NCBI GenBank assembly: GCA_902805855.1
Contig: CADCUJ010000103.1
Span: 1-64,000, forward strand
DNA: 64,000 nt
Origin: an uncultured Nocardioidaceae bacterium
Lineage (GTDB): Bacteria; Actinomycetota; Actinomycetes; Propionibacteriales; Nocardioidaceae
Direction of reading: 5' to 3'
Below are positions 1 to 9,186 of the stretch, piece after piece (within the stretch, counting starts at the first letter, position 1; each line of letters opens with the position of its first letter). The position numbers and the translations under genes were made by a program. The notes under the pieces were generated by a model that saw only the letters and a list, made by a program, of their open reading frames with translations, searched no databases and was not told where the DNA came from.

Positions 1-515
1 TGGACGAGGACCGCGAAGAGGGCTCGACGGTGACCATCTGCGGCCTGATCACCTCGGTCCAGCGCAAGCTCACCAAGCGGGGGGACGCCTGGGCCATGAT
101 CACCGTCGAGGACCTCGAGGGCGGCATCGACGTACTGCTGTTCCCCAGCGTCTACCAGCTCAGTGCCACGCTGCTCGTCGAGGACGCGATCGTCACGGTT
201 CGAGGGCGGCTCAGCCGGAGCAAGGACCAGCCCGAGCTGCACGGCCAGGAGGTCAGCGTGCCGGCTCTCGGCGACGGCCCGTCCGGGCCGGTCCTGATCA
301 GCCTGCCGTCGACCCGATGCACCCCGCCGGTCATCGAGCAGCTCAAGGAGGTGCTCGGCACCCACCCCGGCGTCACCGAGGTTCAGCTGCGGCTGCTGAC
401 GAAGGCGTCGACGACGGTGCTCAGGCTCGACGACGGGCTGCGGGTGCGCGCGACGCCGGCCCTGTTCGCCGACCTCAAGGCCCTGCTGGGGCCCAGCTGC
501 CTGACCGGCTCGTGA
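1..515 (+). CDS. dnaE: DNA polymerase III alpha subunit, C-terminal end (partial)
   Basis: The frame is open from the left edge (first full codon at 3) and ends in TGA at 513-515, giving about 170 residues of the C-terminal end. The stretch GLITSVQRKLTKRGDAW followed by LEGGIDVLLFP is the nucleic-acid-binding OB fold found near the C-terminus of replicative DnaE proteins, after the polymerase core. The protein is the catalytic subunit of the replicative polymerase. The polymerase and PHP domains lie outside the window. The stop overlaps the GTG start of the next gene, which suggests translational coupling. A DnaE2-type paralogue is not excluded because only the end is visible. Confidence 0.92.
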   Translation, partial: DEDREEGSTVTICGLITSVQRKLTKRGDAWAMITVEDLEGGIDVLLFPSVYQLSATLLVEDAIVTVRGRLSRSKDQPELHGQEVSVPALGDGPSGPVLISLPSTRCTPPVIEQLKEVLGTHPGVTEVQLRLLTKASTTVLRLDDGLRVRATPALFADLKALLGPSCLTGS

Positions 516-1021
516 CCCGCCGGCCGGTCCTCTCATCGAGGCCGGTGCTGCAAGACGCGCTGGCCGTCCTCGGCACCGCCCTCCTCCTCGGCCTGTGCTG
601 CGGGGTCTTGTGGTGGGTGCTCGTGGATCCGGCGACCTTCACCAAGCTCGCCGACGGCGGATCCATGGGCGAGTCCCAGCTGGGGAGGCAGTTCGATGGC
701 GACGGGTGGTACGCCGTCATCGCTGCGGTCGCCGGCGTGCTCGCCGGAGCGGTGCTGACCTGGTGGCGGGCTCGTGACTTCGTGCTCACCACGCTGCTGC
801 TCGTCTTGGCGGCAGCCGTGGCCGCCGTGACCATGTCCCTGACTGGACGGCTGCTGGGACCCGGGGACCCCGAGGCGGCGCTTGCGGCCGCGGAGGTGGG
901 GGAGCGCGTGCCCGTACAGCTCGAGGTGACCGCGGCGGTCACCTACCTGGTCTGGCCGATCGCGATGCTGGTCGGCGCGCTGATGGTGCTCTGGTCACAG
1001 ACGGGGGAGGACACCGATTGA
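512..1021 (+). CDS. Small integral membrane protein downstream of dnaE
   Basis: The start GTG at 512 overlaps the dnaE stop (GTGA), giving 169 residues. Four hydrophobic stretches are visible, at about residues 17-36, 65-85, 93-113 and 140-160. A loop of about 28 residues between the first two contains a DGDGW motif, and the C-terminus is short and acidic. I do not recognise a named family. Small membrane proteins in this position after dnaE occur in related actinobacteria, but no function follows from that. The overlap implies that it is made together with DnaE. Confidence 0.7.
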   Translation: MTRRPVLSSRPVLQDALAVLGTALLLGLCCGVLWWVLVDPATFTKLADGGSMGESQLGRQFDGDGWYAVIAAVAGVLAGAVLTWWRARDFVLTTLLLVLAAAVAAVTMSLTGRLLGPGDPEAALAAAEVGERVPVQLEVTAAVTYLVWPIAMLVGALMVLWSQTGEDTD

Positions 1022-1101
1022 CGAATTCGCCGGGCGGCCGGACCGCATCACGAGTAGCCTGAGGCCCTCTCGTCGCACCGCACCTGTCCGGGGGCCGCCA
1101 C

Positions 1102-2790
1102 ATGTCAGGGACCACGCCGCAGCAACCCACCGAGGGTCCCGAGTACCTCGGTTCCGGTGAGCCGACCAGCCGAACCGCGGCCGGTGGTTCCGGCAGGAAG
1201 TGGGGGGCGCTGGGCGGGGCCGCGGTCGCCGTCGCGGCGGTCGTCGGGATGGGTGGCTGGGGTGCCTATGCGCTGTTGTCCGGTGGCGGAAGCCAGCCAG
1301 CCGAGGCGATCCCGGCGAACGCGATCGGCTACCTGAGCATCGACCTCGATCCCTCGGCGTCCCAGAAGATCGAGGCCCTTTCGATCCTCAGGAAGTTCCC
1401 GGGGATCGAGCAGGAGCTCGACATCTCCGACCGAGACGACCTCCGGCGATACGTGTTTGAGAAGATCCAGGACGAGGGGACATGCACCGACCTGGACTAC
1501 GACCGCGACGTGCAGCCCTGGATCGGCGACCGGATCGCGTTCGCCGCCATCCCCGAGGGACAGAACGAGGTCGTGCCCCTGGTGGCTGTGCAGGTCAGCG
1601 ACCGCGACGCCGCCGCTGCCGGCATCGACGCGCTGGCCCGGTGTGGCTCGAGGGGCCGAGGTGCCGGGGCCGAGGAGCCCGGCCTGGGCTATGCCTTCAG
1701 TGGGGACTACGCACTGCTCGCGGAGACCGACAAGCAGGCCCGCTCGTTCGCCGACGCGACCACACAGGGGGCGCTCGCCGACGACGACGCCTTCAATGAG
1801 CGGATGGCCTCGGCCGGGGACCCGGGGATCGTCACCATGTACGCCTCCGCGGACGCGCCCGGCCACCTGTTCGACATGATGAACACCTTGGACCAGGGCA
1901 TAGCCGAACCCCTGGTCGTCGCCGACGCGGCCCAGGTCCAGGACGCGGCGGTGGCGGCGCCGGCCGCCGGCTCCCCGCCGGACCCGATGAGCGAGCAGAT
2001 GAAGAAGCTCTACGAGAACTTCGACGGGGCTGCCGGCGTCGTACGCTTCGAGGACGGCGCTGTCGAGCTGGAGTACGCGGCCGCCGGGATGCCGACCGGC
2101 CTGCCCGGCACCGTGGCCGGTGCAGGAACCGCGATCACCGAGCTGCCCGCGAGCACCGGCGCCGCGTTCTCGCTCGCCCTGCCTGATGCGTGGCTGGCGG
2201 ACTACCTCGAGCAGCTCTCCGTCGCGATGGGCGAGGGGGTGAACCTCGAGGACATGCTGGCCCAGATGGAGGCCGAGACCGGCCTGGAGCTGCCCGAGGA
2301 CATCGAGACCCTTCTCGGTGAAAGCGTCACGGTCGCCTACGACGCCGAGAACGACATGCAGGCCCTGGAGCGCTCCGAGGACGGGCATGAGCTGCTGGCC
2401 GGCGTCCGGGTCCAAGGCGACCCCGACGAGATCACGTCGGTCGTCGACAAGATCAAGGCACGGCTCGGCCCCGCGGCCGAGGGCCTGCACGTCGAGGAGG
2501 GCGACGACGTGGTCGCCTTCGGGCTGAACCGGGGCTATGTGGACGCGCTCACCGGCGACGGCTCGCTCGGTGAGGACGCGGCGTTCCAGGACGTGGTCCC
2601 CAACGCCGAGAGCGCCGGAGCGGTGCTGTTCGTCAACTTCGACGCCGGCGACGGCTGGATGTCCGAGGTGGCGGAGGCGTCCGGCGACGAGGACTTGCAG
2701 GAGAACCTCGAGCCCCTCGACGCGCTCGGGATCAGCGCGTGGGACGACGACGACGTCGAGCACTCCCTGTTCCGGCTCACCACCGACTAG
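1102..2790 (+). CDS. DUF3352 domain-containing membrane-anchored protein
   Basis: The protein has 562 residues. It has a short polar cytoplasmic N-terminus of about 35 residues and one membrane anchor at about 40-63. A large extracytoplasmic region then begins with PANAIGYLSIDLDPSASQK, the typical opening of the actinobacterial DUF3352 family. The outer region is acidic and carries a run of alanine and proline near residues 275-295. There is no lipobox, so it is probably a signal-anchor protein exposed on the cell surface. The family has no established function. A TAGCCT element lies about 45 bases upstream. The reverse strand is open over almost the whole gene, but only as a shadow of codon bias. 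Confidence 0.82.
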   Translation: MSGTTPQQPTEGPEYLGSGEPTSRTAAGGSGRKWGALGGAAVAVAAVVGMGGWGAYALLSGGGSQPAEAIPANAIGYLSIDLDPSASQKIEALSILRKFPGIEQELDISDRDDLRRYVFEKIQDEGTCTDLDYDRDVQPWIGDRIAFAAIPEGQNEVVPLVAVQVSDRDAAAAGIDALARCGSRGRGAGAEEPGLGYAFSGDYALLAETDKQARSFADATTQGALADDDAFNERMASAGDPGIVTMYASADAPGHLFDMMNTLDQGIAEPLVVADAAQVQDAAVAAPAAGSPPDPMSEQMKKLYENFDGAAGVVRFEDGAVELEYAAAGMPTGLPGTVAGAGTAITELPASTGAAFSLALPDAWLADYLEQLSVAMGEGVNLEDMLAQMEAETGLELPEDIETLLGESVTVAYDAENDMQALERSEDGHELLAGVRVQGDPDEITSVVDKIKARLGPAAEGLHVEEGDDVVAFGLNRGYVDALTGDGSLGEDAAFQDVVPNAESAGAVLFVNFDAGDGWMSEVAEASGDEDLQENLEPLDALGISAWDDDDVEHSLFRLTTD

Positions 2791-2825
2791 TGGCACCGCT
2801 GGGTCCCCGTACGAGCGGGAGGACG

Positions 2826-3518
2826 TCAGTTCGGGGACCAGCCGGTGCGTGCCACCTCGGTGGCGGGCAGTGAGGGGATCGCCGTCATGGCACGCATCTC
2901 CTCGCGCAGCGCGTGGCGCAGCAGGATGAGCCGCTCCCGCGCGCTGTCCACCTCCAGCAGCGACTGCCGCTCCCGCAAGGTGAGCAGGCAGGTCGCGGCC
3001 AAGCCGTAGGACAAGTACGTCGGATCCTTTGGAAGCTCGCCGTCCATCACCTCGGTGCCCCGGAGCTCGGAAAGCTGTGTCCGGTAGGCGTGGAAGGTCG
3101 CGAGTGCCTTCACCGCCTCCTGCCTGGTCTCCGCGGCGCCTGCGGAGGTGCCTGCGGTGGTGCCTGCGTCCTCGAGAAGCTCCACGGTCCCGGTCAGGTA
3201 GGGGCCGGAGATGTCCATGGACTCCAGGCGCATGCGTTGGCGCCCGACGACCTCGATGTCGAATCGCCCGTCCGGGTACGGCGCCACCGACGTCATCTGC
3301 GCGACGCAGCCGAACCGGTGCACCGACTGCGCCCCGTGGGAACCGACCTCGTAACCCTCACGGATCGCCACGATGCCGAACACCCGTGCGGACTTGTCCG
3401 GCATCGTCAGCAGGTGGTGCACGAGAGCCCGGTACCTGTCCTCGAACACGTGCAGCGGCATCGTCACACCGGGGTAGAGCACGGTGTTCAGGGGGAACAT
3501 CGGCAGGTGGTCGCGCAC
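2826..3518 (-). CDS. LON substrate-binding domain-containing protein
   Basis: This 230-residue protein resembles the N-terminal domain of Lon protease standing alone, without the ATPase or peptidase parts. The start MFPLNTVLYPGVTMPLHVFE is the standard first strand and turn of the LON (PUA-like) domain. A helical stretch fills the C-terminal half. Such proteins are usually annotated as LON peptidase substrate-binding domain proteins; their partner is not known. The GTG start at 3518 is preceded at six bases by TAGGTT on the same strand, which fits a leaderless message. It is divergent from hisD across only 26 bases. Confidence 0.85.
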   Translation of the reverse strand: MRDHLPMFPLNTVLYPGVTMPLHVFEDRYRALVHHLLTMPDKSARVFGIVAIREGYEVGSHGAQSVHRFGCVAQMTSVAPYPDGRFDIEVVGRQRMRLESMDISGPYLTGTVELLEDAGTTAGTSAGAAETRQEAVKALATFHAYRTQLSELRGTEVMDGELPKDPTYLSYGLAATCLLTLRERQSLLEVDSARERLILLRHALREEMRAMTAIPSLPATEVARTGWSPN

Positions 3519-3524
3519 GCCGTC

Positions 3525-3530
3525 AACCTA
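3525..3530 (-). promoter_or_regulatory. -10 element of the LON-domain gene (leaderless type)
   Basis: TAGGTT on the minus strand lies six bases before the GTG at 3518, so transcription would begin at or next to the start codon. No convincing -35 is seen. Confidence 0.5.
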
Positions 3531-3532
3531 CC

Positions 3533-3538
3533 TACACT
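3533..3538 (+). promoter_or_regulatory. -10 element of hisD (leaderless type)
   Basis: TACACT lies six bases before the hisD ATG at 3545. It is back to back with the divergent -10 at 3525-3530, with two bases between them. Confidence 0.55.
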
Positions 3539-3544
3539 TGAGGC

Positions 3545-4852
3545 ATGATTCGCCGGATCGACCTGCGGGGTCCTGCACGCGCAGAACCCGCCGACTACCG
3601 CTTCGCGTTGCCGCGTGCCGAGCTCGACGTGGAGGCCACCCTCGACGTCGTCCGACCGATCTGCGACGAGGTGCGTCATCGGGGCGTCGAGGCGATCCGC
3701 GAGTTCTCGGCGAAGTTCGACGGTGTCGAGCAGGACGACATCGCCGTACCGCCCTCCGCTCTGAGCGCGGCGTTGGACGAGCTGGACCCCGACGTGCGAG
3801 CGGGACTCGAGGAGTCGATCCGGCGGCTGCGGAAGACCTGCGAGGCCGAGCTCGAGCCGGAGGTGGTCACCTCCGTGGTGCCCGGCGGCAGCGTCACCAG
3901 GCGGATGGTCCCGGTCGCCAGGGTCGGGTTGTACGTCCCCGGCGGGATCGCTCCACTGGTCTCCAGTGTCGTGATGAACGCGGTGCCGGCTCAGGTGGCG
4001 GGGGTCGGTTCGATCGCGCTCACGTCCTCGCCACGTGCGGACAGCGGAGGAGGGCCGCACCCGACGATCCTGGCCGCTTGCGCGCTGCTGGGCATCGACG
4101 AGGTGTACGCCGTCGGCGGCGCGCAGGCGGTGGCGATGTTCGCCTACGGTGCCGGTGCCTGCCGACCGGTCGACCTGGTCACCGGTCCGGGGAACATCTA
4201 CACGGTCTCGGCGAAGCGGCTGCTCAAGGGGGTCGTCGGCATCGACTCCGAGGCCGGTCCCACCGAAATCGCCGTCCTCGCCGACGAGACCGCTGACCCG
4301 GCTCACGTCGCGGCCGACCTGCTCAGCCAGGCCGAGCACGACCCGATGGCCGCGTCGGTGCTGGTGACCCCCGCGGAACGGCTGGCCGACGAGGTCGAGG
4401 CCGAGCTGGACAAGCAGGTCTCGGTGACCAAGCACGTCGACCGGGTCCGCGCGGCTCTGTCCGGCAGCCAGTCCGGCATCGTCCTCGTCGACGACGTCGA
4501 CCAGGGTCTCGCTGTCGTGGACGCCTACGCCGCGGAACACCTGGAGATCCAGACTCGCGAGGCCGCCGCAGTCGCAGCGCGCGTGCGGAACGCCGGCGCG
4601 GTCTTCGTCGGCCCGCACACCCCGGTCTCGCTGGGCGACTACTGCGCCGGGTCCAACCATGTCCTCCCGACCGGGGGCTGCGCGGCCCACTCCTCGGGGC
4701 TGTCGGTGCGGTCGTTCCGCAAGGCGGTGCAGGTCGTCGAGTTCACCGAGGAGGCCCTGCGCGAGGTCGCTCCCCGGGTGACCAGCCTCGCCGACGCCGA
4801 GGACCTGCCCGGGCACGGCGCCGCGGTCCGGGCACGTCTCGAGGGCCGATGA
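3545..4852 (+). CDS. hisD: Histidinol dehydrogenase
   Basis: This 435-residue enzyme catalyses the last two steps of histidine synthesis, oxidising L-histidinol to L-histidine with NAD and bound zinc. Visible family marks are the nucleotide-binding stretch [14 protein letters not shown], the catalytic Glu-His in QAEHDP near residue 264, and AEHLEI near residue 330, which supplies a zinc ligand. The length is normal for the family. It is the first gene of a tightly overlapping his operon: its TGA overlaps the ATG of hisC in ATGA. The promoter appears to be the leaderless one just upstream. Confidence 0.97.
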   Translation: MIRRIDLRGPARAEPADYRFALPRAELDVEATLDVVRPICDEVRHRGVEAIREFSAKFDGVEQDDIAVPPSALSAALDELDPDVRAGLEESIRRLRKTCEAELEPEVVTSVVPGGSVTRRMVPVARVGLYVPGGIAPLVSSVVMNAVPAQVAGVGSIALTSSPRADSGGGPHPTILAACALLGIDEVYAVGGAQAVAMFAYGAGACRPVDLVTGPGNIYTVSAKRLLKGVVGIDSEAGPTEIAVLADETADPAHVAADLLSQAEHDPMAASVLVTPAERLADEVEAELDKQVSVTKHVDRVRAALSGSQSGIVLVDDVDQGLAVVDAYAAEHLEIQTREAAAVAARVRNAGAVFVGPHTPVSLGDYCAGSNHVLPTGGCAAHSSGLSVRSFRKAVQVVEFTEEALREVAPRVTSLADAEDLPGHGAAVRARLEGR

Positions 4853-5919
4853 TGGAGCTGCCGCTGAGGGCGGAGCTGCGGGGGGTCAAGGCGTACGGCG
4901 CGCCCCAGCTCGACGTGCCCGTCGCCCTGAACGTCAACGAGAACCCCTACCCGCCCAGCGAGGCGGTCGCGCTCGAGGTGGCAGCAGCGGTGGCAGCTGC
5001 CACGCGCAGCCTCAACCGGTATCCCGACCGGGAGCTCACCGAGCTCCGGGCCGGGCTGGCCGACTACCTCGGGCACGCGCTCGCCCCGGAGCAGGTGTGG
5101 GCGGCCAACGGCTCCAACGAGGTGATGCTGCAGATCCTGCAGGCCTTCGGCGGTCCGGGCCGGGTGGCCGTCTCGTTCGCCCCCACGTACTCGATGTACC
5201 CCGAGTACGCCCGCGACGCCGCGACAGGGTGGGTCGTCGGGCACCGGGAGGCCGACTTCTCGCTCGACGTCTCGCACGCTCTGTCGGTCATCGATGAGCA
5301 CCGTCCGACCGTCGTGCTCCTGCCTTCACCGAACAACCCGACCGGCACCGCGCTGCCACTCGACACCGTCGCCGCGCTCTGCCAGGCCACCCCAGGGGTG
5401 GTGGTGGTCGACGAGGCGTACGGAGAGTTCCGCAGAGCCGGTACGCCGACCGCTCTCGAGCTGCTGCCTTCGGCGCCCAACCTGGTCGTCACCCGGACGA
5501 TGAGCAAGGCGTTCGCGTTGGCCGGGGCACGGCTCGGGTACCTGGCCGCGTCTCCGGAGATCTGCGACGCCCTGCGCCTGGTGCGGCTGCCCTACCACCT
5601 GTCCGCGGTCACGCAGGCGGTGGCGCTCGTCGCGCTGGCACACGCCAAGGAGCTGCTCGCCCGGGTCGAGGATCTGCGTGCTGAGCGGGATGAGACGGTG
5701 TCCTGGCTGCGTTCCCAAGGTTTCACCGTTGCCGACAGCGACGCGAACTTCTGCCTGTTCGGCGAGTTCGAGGACCGGCACTCGGTCTGGCAGGGTCTGC
5801 TGGACCGAGGGGTGCTGATCCGGGAGACCGGACCTGAGGGCTGGCTGCGGGTCTCGATCGGGACCCGTTCGGAGATGGCGGCGTTCCGCGTCGCCCTGAC
5901 GGAGGTCACGGGCTCATGA
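4849..5919 (+). CDS. hisC: Histidinol-phosphate aminotransferase
   Basis: This 356-residue PLP-dependent class I/II aminotransferase interconverts imidazole acetol phosphate and histidinol phosphate. The N-terminus has [10 protein letters not shown], the substrate-binding opening of HisC. SPNNPTGT and [10 protein letters not shown] bind the cofactor ring, and the Schiff-base lysine is K220 in MSKAFALAG. Two adjacent ATGs (4849 and 4852) are possible; the first overlaps the hisD stop by four bases and is preferred. The gene overlaps hisB by four bases at its end. Confidence 0.96.
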   Translation: MMELPLRAELRGVKAYGAPQLDVPVALNVNENPYPPSEAVALEVAAAVAAATRSLNRYPDRELTELRAGLADYLGHALAPEQVWAANGSNEVMLQILQAFGGPGRVAVSFAPTYSMYPEYARDAATGWVVGHREADFSLDVSHALSVIDEHRPTVVLLPSPNNPTGTALPLDTVAALCQATPGVVVVDEAYGEFRRAGTPTALELLPSAPNLVVTRTMSKAFALAGARLGYLAASPEICDALRLVRLPYHLSAVTQAVALVALAHAKELLARVEDLRAERDETVSWLRSQGFTVADSDANFCLFGEFEDRHSVWQGLLDRGVLIRETGPEGWLRVSIGTRSEMAAFRVALTEVTGS

Positions 5920-6563
5920 GCCGTTCCAAGACATCGCCGAGGACATCGGTCGGGCGCCGTACGGCGCGCATCGAGCGCGCCACCAAGGAGTCGAAGATCG
6001 TGCTCGAGCTCGATCTCGACGGCACCGGGCGTGCCGAGGTCGCCACCGGCGTCGGCTTCTACGACCACATGCTGTCCTCGCTGGCCCGGCACGCACTCAT
6101 CGACCTGACTGTCGCCGCCGACGGGGACACCCACGTCGATGCCCACCACACCGTCGAGGACACCGCCATCGTGCTCGGGGAGGGACTGCGCGAGGCACTC
6201 GGCGACAAGCAGGGCATCCGCCGCTTCGGCGACTGCCTCGTGCCGCTCGACGAGGCGCTGGTGCAGTGCGCGGTCGACGTGTCCGGGCGCCCGTACTGCG
6301 TGCACACCGGCGAGCCCGAGGCGCAGGCGTTCGTGGCGATCGGGGGCGGCGATGGGGCCGCCTACCAGGGCTCGTTGACCCGGCACGTCTTCGAGACCCT
6401 CGCGTCGAACGCCCACATTGCGCTGCACGTCCGAGTGCTGTCCGGGCGCGACCCGCACCATCTGGTCGAGGCGCAGTTCAAGGCCGTCGCGCGGGCCCTG
6501 CGCGACGCGATCGCGCTCGACCCCCGCGAGGGTGGCGTGCCCAGCACCAAGGGAAGCCTGTGA
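5916..6563 (+). CDS. hisB: Imidazoleglycerol-phosphate dehydratase
   Basis: This 215-residue, single-function HisB lacks the phosphatase domain that is fused in enterobacteria. It dehydrates imidazoleglycerol phosphate to imidazole acetol phosphate with bound manganese. The two metal-binding repeats are visible as [13 protein letters not shown] and [14 protein letters not shown], and the later HLVEAQFKA completes the active site. It starts at the ATG inside the hisC stop overlap, and its TGA overlaps the GTG of hisH. Confidence 0.96.
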   Translation: MSRSKTSPRTSVGRRTARIERATKESKIVLELDLDGTGRAEVATGVGFYDHMLSSLARHALIDLTVAADGDTHVDAHHTVEDTAIVLGEGLREALGDKQGIRRFGDCLVPLDEALVQCAVDVSGRPYCVHTGEPEAQAFVAIGGGDGAAYQGSLTRHVFETLASNAHIALHVRVLSGRDPHHLVEAQFKAVARALRDAIALDPREGGVPSTKGSL

Positions 6564-7207
6564 CGGCGGACGTCTCGAGACCGGCCGTCGTCGTCCTCGA
6601 CTACGGCTCGGGCAATGTGCGCTCGGCAGTGCGCGCCCTGGAGCGAGCCGGTGCCAGCGTCACGCTGACCGCGGACCGGGCCACCGCCATGGACGCCGAC
6701 GGGCTCGTCGTGCCCGGGGTCGGCGCGTTCGCGAGCTGTGTCGCGGGACTGCGGGCGGCCAACGGGCACGAGGTGATCGGCCGCCGGCTGGCCGGAGGGC
6801 GAGCGGTGCTCGGAATCTGCGTCGGCATGCAGGTCCTGTTCGCACATGGCGTGGAGCACGGGCAGGACACCCCCGGGCTCGACGAGTGGCCAGGTGTCGT
6901 CGAGCGGCTGCAGGCCCCGGTGGTGCCGCACATGGGCTGGAACAGCGTCGAGGCACCTGCCGGGTCGACGCTGTTCCGCGGCGTCGAGGCCGACCGGTTC
7001 TACTTCGTGCACTCCTACGGCGTGCGGGACTTCACGCTGCAGACCAAGGGACGCACCCGGGCACCCCTGGTGACCTGGGCCGAGCACGGCGGCGACCGTT
7101 TCGTGGCCGCGGTGGAGAACGGGCCGCTGTCTGCCACCCAGTTCCATCCCGAGAAGTCCGGCGACGCAGGGGCCGCCCTGCTGCGCAACTGGGTGGAATC
7201 GCTGTGA
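6560..7207 (+). CDS. hisH: Imidazole glycerol phosphate synthase, glutaminase subunit
   Basis: The GTG at 6560 gives 215 residues and overlaps the hisB stop. HisH is the class I glutamine amidotransferase half of the HisFH synthase and passes ammonia to HisF. The oxyanion and nucleophile region is [10 protein letters not shown] with Cys87, and the His-Glu pair is H196 and E198 in [15 protein letters not shown] is a typical HisH motif. HisF is encoded about 1.1 kb downstream, after a small membrane protein gene and priA. Confidence 0.95.
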   Translation: MTADVSRPAVVVLDYGSGNVRSAVRALERAGASVTLTADRATAMDADGLVVPGVGAFASCVAGLRAANGHEVIGRRLAGGRAVLGICVGMQVLFAHGVEHGQDTPGLDEWPGVVERLQAPVVPHMGWNSVEAPAGSTLFRGVEADRFYFVHSYGVRDFTLQTKGRTRAPLVTWAEHGGDRFVAAVENGPLSATQFHPEKSGDAGAALLRNWVESL

Positions 7208-7551
7208 GCAAGGAGCGGGCCCGGCGTCGCGAGGAGCGGGACCGCGAGGCGGCGATCAGGACCGCTGCGCGAGCAGCCGAGCAGGAACGGCGCGAGCGCC
7301 GGCTGGCCCGGCGAAGGTCGGTGACCGGGAAGCTACCGGTGTTCTCGGCGACCGGCCGGAACACGGGCAGGCAGAGCGGCGTTCTGGCGCACCGACGCCG
7401 GGTGCGCACGGGACTCCTGCTGGTCCTGCTGGTGGCGCTCAACGTGCTGGTGTGGGTGCTGCGACCGGACTGGGAGGCGAGGTTGGGTGCACTGGTGTTC
7501 ACCGTCCTGGCCGCGCCCCTACTCGCGGGCCTGGTGCTCCGCAGCCGCTGA
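7204..7551 (+). CDS. Small basic membrane protein between hisH and priA
   Basis: The GTG at 7204 overlaps the hisH stop and gives 115 residues. The N-terminal half is very rich in Arg, Glu and Ala ([20 protein letters not shown]) and is probably a charged helix or coiled coil. Two hydrophobic helices follow, at about residues 66-85 and 92-112. I do not know a named family. The position inside the his cluster and the coupling suggest co-expression with histidine synthesis rather than a catalytic role. Confidence 0.7.
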   Translation: MSKERARRREERDREAAIRTAARAAEQERRERRLARRRSVTGKLPVFSATGRNTGRQSGVLAHRRRVRTGLLLVLLVALNVLVWVLRPDWEARLGALVFTVLAAPLLAGLVLRSR

Positions 7552-7601
7552 CGTTCGCGTCCCGCAGCAGCGGGCGGCTCAGCAGGAGCGAGCCCGGTGC
7601 C

Positions 7602-7607
7602 TAGGCT
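7602..7607 (+). promoter_or_regulatory. -10 element of priA (leaderless type)
   Basis: TAGGCT lies seven bases before the ATG at 7615. It supports that start over the upstream in-frame GTG at 7597, and it suggests that priA-hisF can be transcribed separately from hisDCBH. Confidence 0.5.
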
Positions 7608-7614
7608 GGTCGTC

Positions 7615-8358
7615 ATGAGTGCGCATCTCGAGCTTCTGCCCGCTGTGGACGTGGCCGCCGGCCAGGCGGTCCAGCTGGTCCAGGGTGTCGCGGGTTCGGA
7701 GAAGCGCTTCGGCGACCCGGTCGAGGCGGCGCTCAACTGGCAAAGGCGAGGTGCTGGATGGATCCACCTGGTCGACCTCGACGCCGCCTTCGGCCGCGGC
7801 GAGAACCGGAGGCTGCTGGCCCAGATCATCGGTGCGCTCGACATCGACGTCGAGGTGAGCGGAGGGATTCGGGACCAGACCTCGCTCGAGGGCGCGCTGG
7901 CAGCGGGCGCCCGCCGGGTCAACATCGGGACGGCCGCCCTGGAGGACCCGCAGTGGTGCGCCGCCGCGATCGCCGAGCACGGTGACCGGGTGGCGGTCGG
8001 GCTCGACGTTCGTGGCCGGACCCTGGCCGCGCGCGGGTGGACCCGGGAGGGTGGCGACCTCTACGACGTCCTGGCCCGGCTGGACGCCGAGGGCTGCGCT
8101 CGCTACGTGGTCACCGACGTGAACAAGGACGGAATGCTGGCGGGGCCGAACCTCGAGCTGCTGCGCAGCGTGTGTGCCGCGACGGACCGACCGGTCGTCG
8201 CCTCCGGCGGCATCACCGAGCTCGCCGACCTCGAGCAGCTGGCCGCGCTGGTGCCCGCAGGCGTCGAGGGAGCGATCATCGGAACCGCGCTGTACGAGGG
8301 CCGGTTCACCCTCGAGGAGGCGTTGGCGTTGACCGGGCCGGCGCCCGGCTCGCCATGA
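7615..8358 (+). CDS. priA: Phosphoribosyl isomerase A (HisA/TrpF bifunctional)
   Basis: This 247-residue half-barrel isomerase has the repeat structure of HisA. It converts ProFAR to PRFAR in histidine synthesis. In actinobacteria the PriA form also performs the TrpF step on phosphoribosyl anthranilate. The catalytic acids are D12 in LLPAVDV and D168 in VVTDVNKDG. No trpF gene lies in the trp region of this window, which supports the dual role but does not prove it. An upstream GTG at 7597 would add six residues; the ATG matches the family opening better. The stop overlaps the hisF ATG. Confidence 0.92.
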   Translation: MSAHLELLPAVDVAAGQAVQLVQGVAGSEKRFGDPVEAALNWQRRGAGWIHLVDLDAAFGRGENRRLLAQIIGALDIDVEVSGGIRDQTSLEGALAAGARRVNIGTAALEDPQWCAAAIAEHGDRVAVGLDVRGRTLAARGWTREGGDLYDVLARLDAEGCARYVVTDVNKDGMLAGPNLELLRSVCAATDRPVVASGGITELADLEQLAALVPAGVEGAIIGTALYEGRFTLEEALALTGPAPGSP

Positions 8359-9119
8359 GCCTCGCAGTCCGGGTGATCGCCTGCCTCGACGTGGACGAAG
8401 GGCGCGTGGTGAAGGGCGTGAACTTCCAGCAGCTGCGCGACGCGGGCGATCCTGTCGAGCTCGCCAAGGTCTACGACGCCGAAGGCGCCGACGAGCTCAC
8501 CTTCCTCGACATCTCGGCCTCGCACCAGGCCCGGAAGACCACTATGGAGATCGTCTCCTCGACGGCGGAGCAGGTGTTCATCCCGCTGACCGTCGGCGGA
8601 GGGGTCTCCAGCGTCGACGACGTCGACCGGCTGCTGCGGGCGGGCGCGGACAAGGTCGCGGTGAACACCGCAGCCATCAACCGGCCAGAGCTGGTCGCGG
8701 AGGTCGCAGACAGGTTCGGCAGCCAGGTGCTGGTGCTCTCCGTCGACGCCCGTCGCGCGCCTGGGACCGACTCGGGGTTCGAGGTCACCACCCACGGCGG
8801 CCGCAGGAGCGCGGGCGTGGACGCCGTCGCCTGGGCCGCCCGGGTCGCCGACCTGGGTGCGGGCGAGATCCTGTTGAACGGCATGGACGCCGACGGCACC
8901 CGCGACGGGTTCGACCTGGACCTGATCCGCCTGGTGCGAGAAGCGGTCACCATCCCGGTGGTCGCGAGCGGCGGCGCCGGCAGGCTCGAGCACTTCCCCC
9001 CCGCGGTCGACGCCGGTGCGGACGCCGTGCTGGCTGCCACCGTCTTCCACTTCGGCACCCTGCGGGTCGGTGAGGTGAAGCAGCGCCTGGCTGAGGCAGG
9101 CAGCGCCGTTCGCTCCTGA
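8355..9119 (+). CDS. hisF: Imidazole glycerol phosphate synthase, cyclase subunit
   Basis: This 254-residue beta/alpha barrel uses ammonia from HisH to convert PRFAR to imidazole glycerol phosphate and AICAR. Family marks are [16 protein letters not shown] at the N-terminus with the catalytic D12, [11 protein letters not shown] in the middle, LSVDARR with the second acid, and [14 protein letters not shown]. The four-base overlap with priA means that the two are translated together. hisG and hisE are not in the window, so the pathway is split on the chromosome. Confidence 0.96.
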   Translation: MSLAVRVIACLDVDEGRVVKGVNFQQLRDAGDPVELAKVYDAEGADELTFLDISASHQARKTTMEIVSSTAEQVFIPLTVGGGVSSVDDVDRLLRAGADKVAVNTAAINRPELVAEVADRFGSQVLVLSVDARRAPGTDSGFEVTTHGGRRSAGVDAVAWAARVADLGAGEILLNGMDADGTRDGFDLDLIRLVREAVTIPVVASGGAGRLEHFPPAVDAGADAVLAATVFHFGTLRVGEVKQRLAEAGSAVRS

Positions 9120-9151
9120 CCAGGCTGCCGAAGGAAGATTCGCGCGATCCG

Positions 9152-9157
9152 TAGGGT
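9152..9157 (+). promoter_or_regulatory. -10 element for the ABC exporter genes
   Basis: TAGGGT here would give a short leader of about 23 bases before the GTG at 9187. That leader contains a Shine-Dalgarno sequence, AGGAG, at 9178-9182. Confidence 0.4.
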
Positions 9158-9186
9158 TGACGAAGGACAGTGACGACAGGAGATCG

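Noticed and set aside
1105-2796. A minus-strand frame covering the whole DUF3352 gene
   Set aside because: It mirrors the plus-strand gene almost end to end, and the plus-strand product has a membrane anchor and a family-typical opening.
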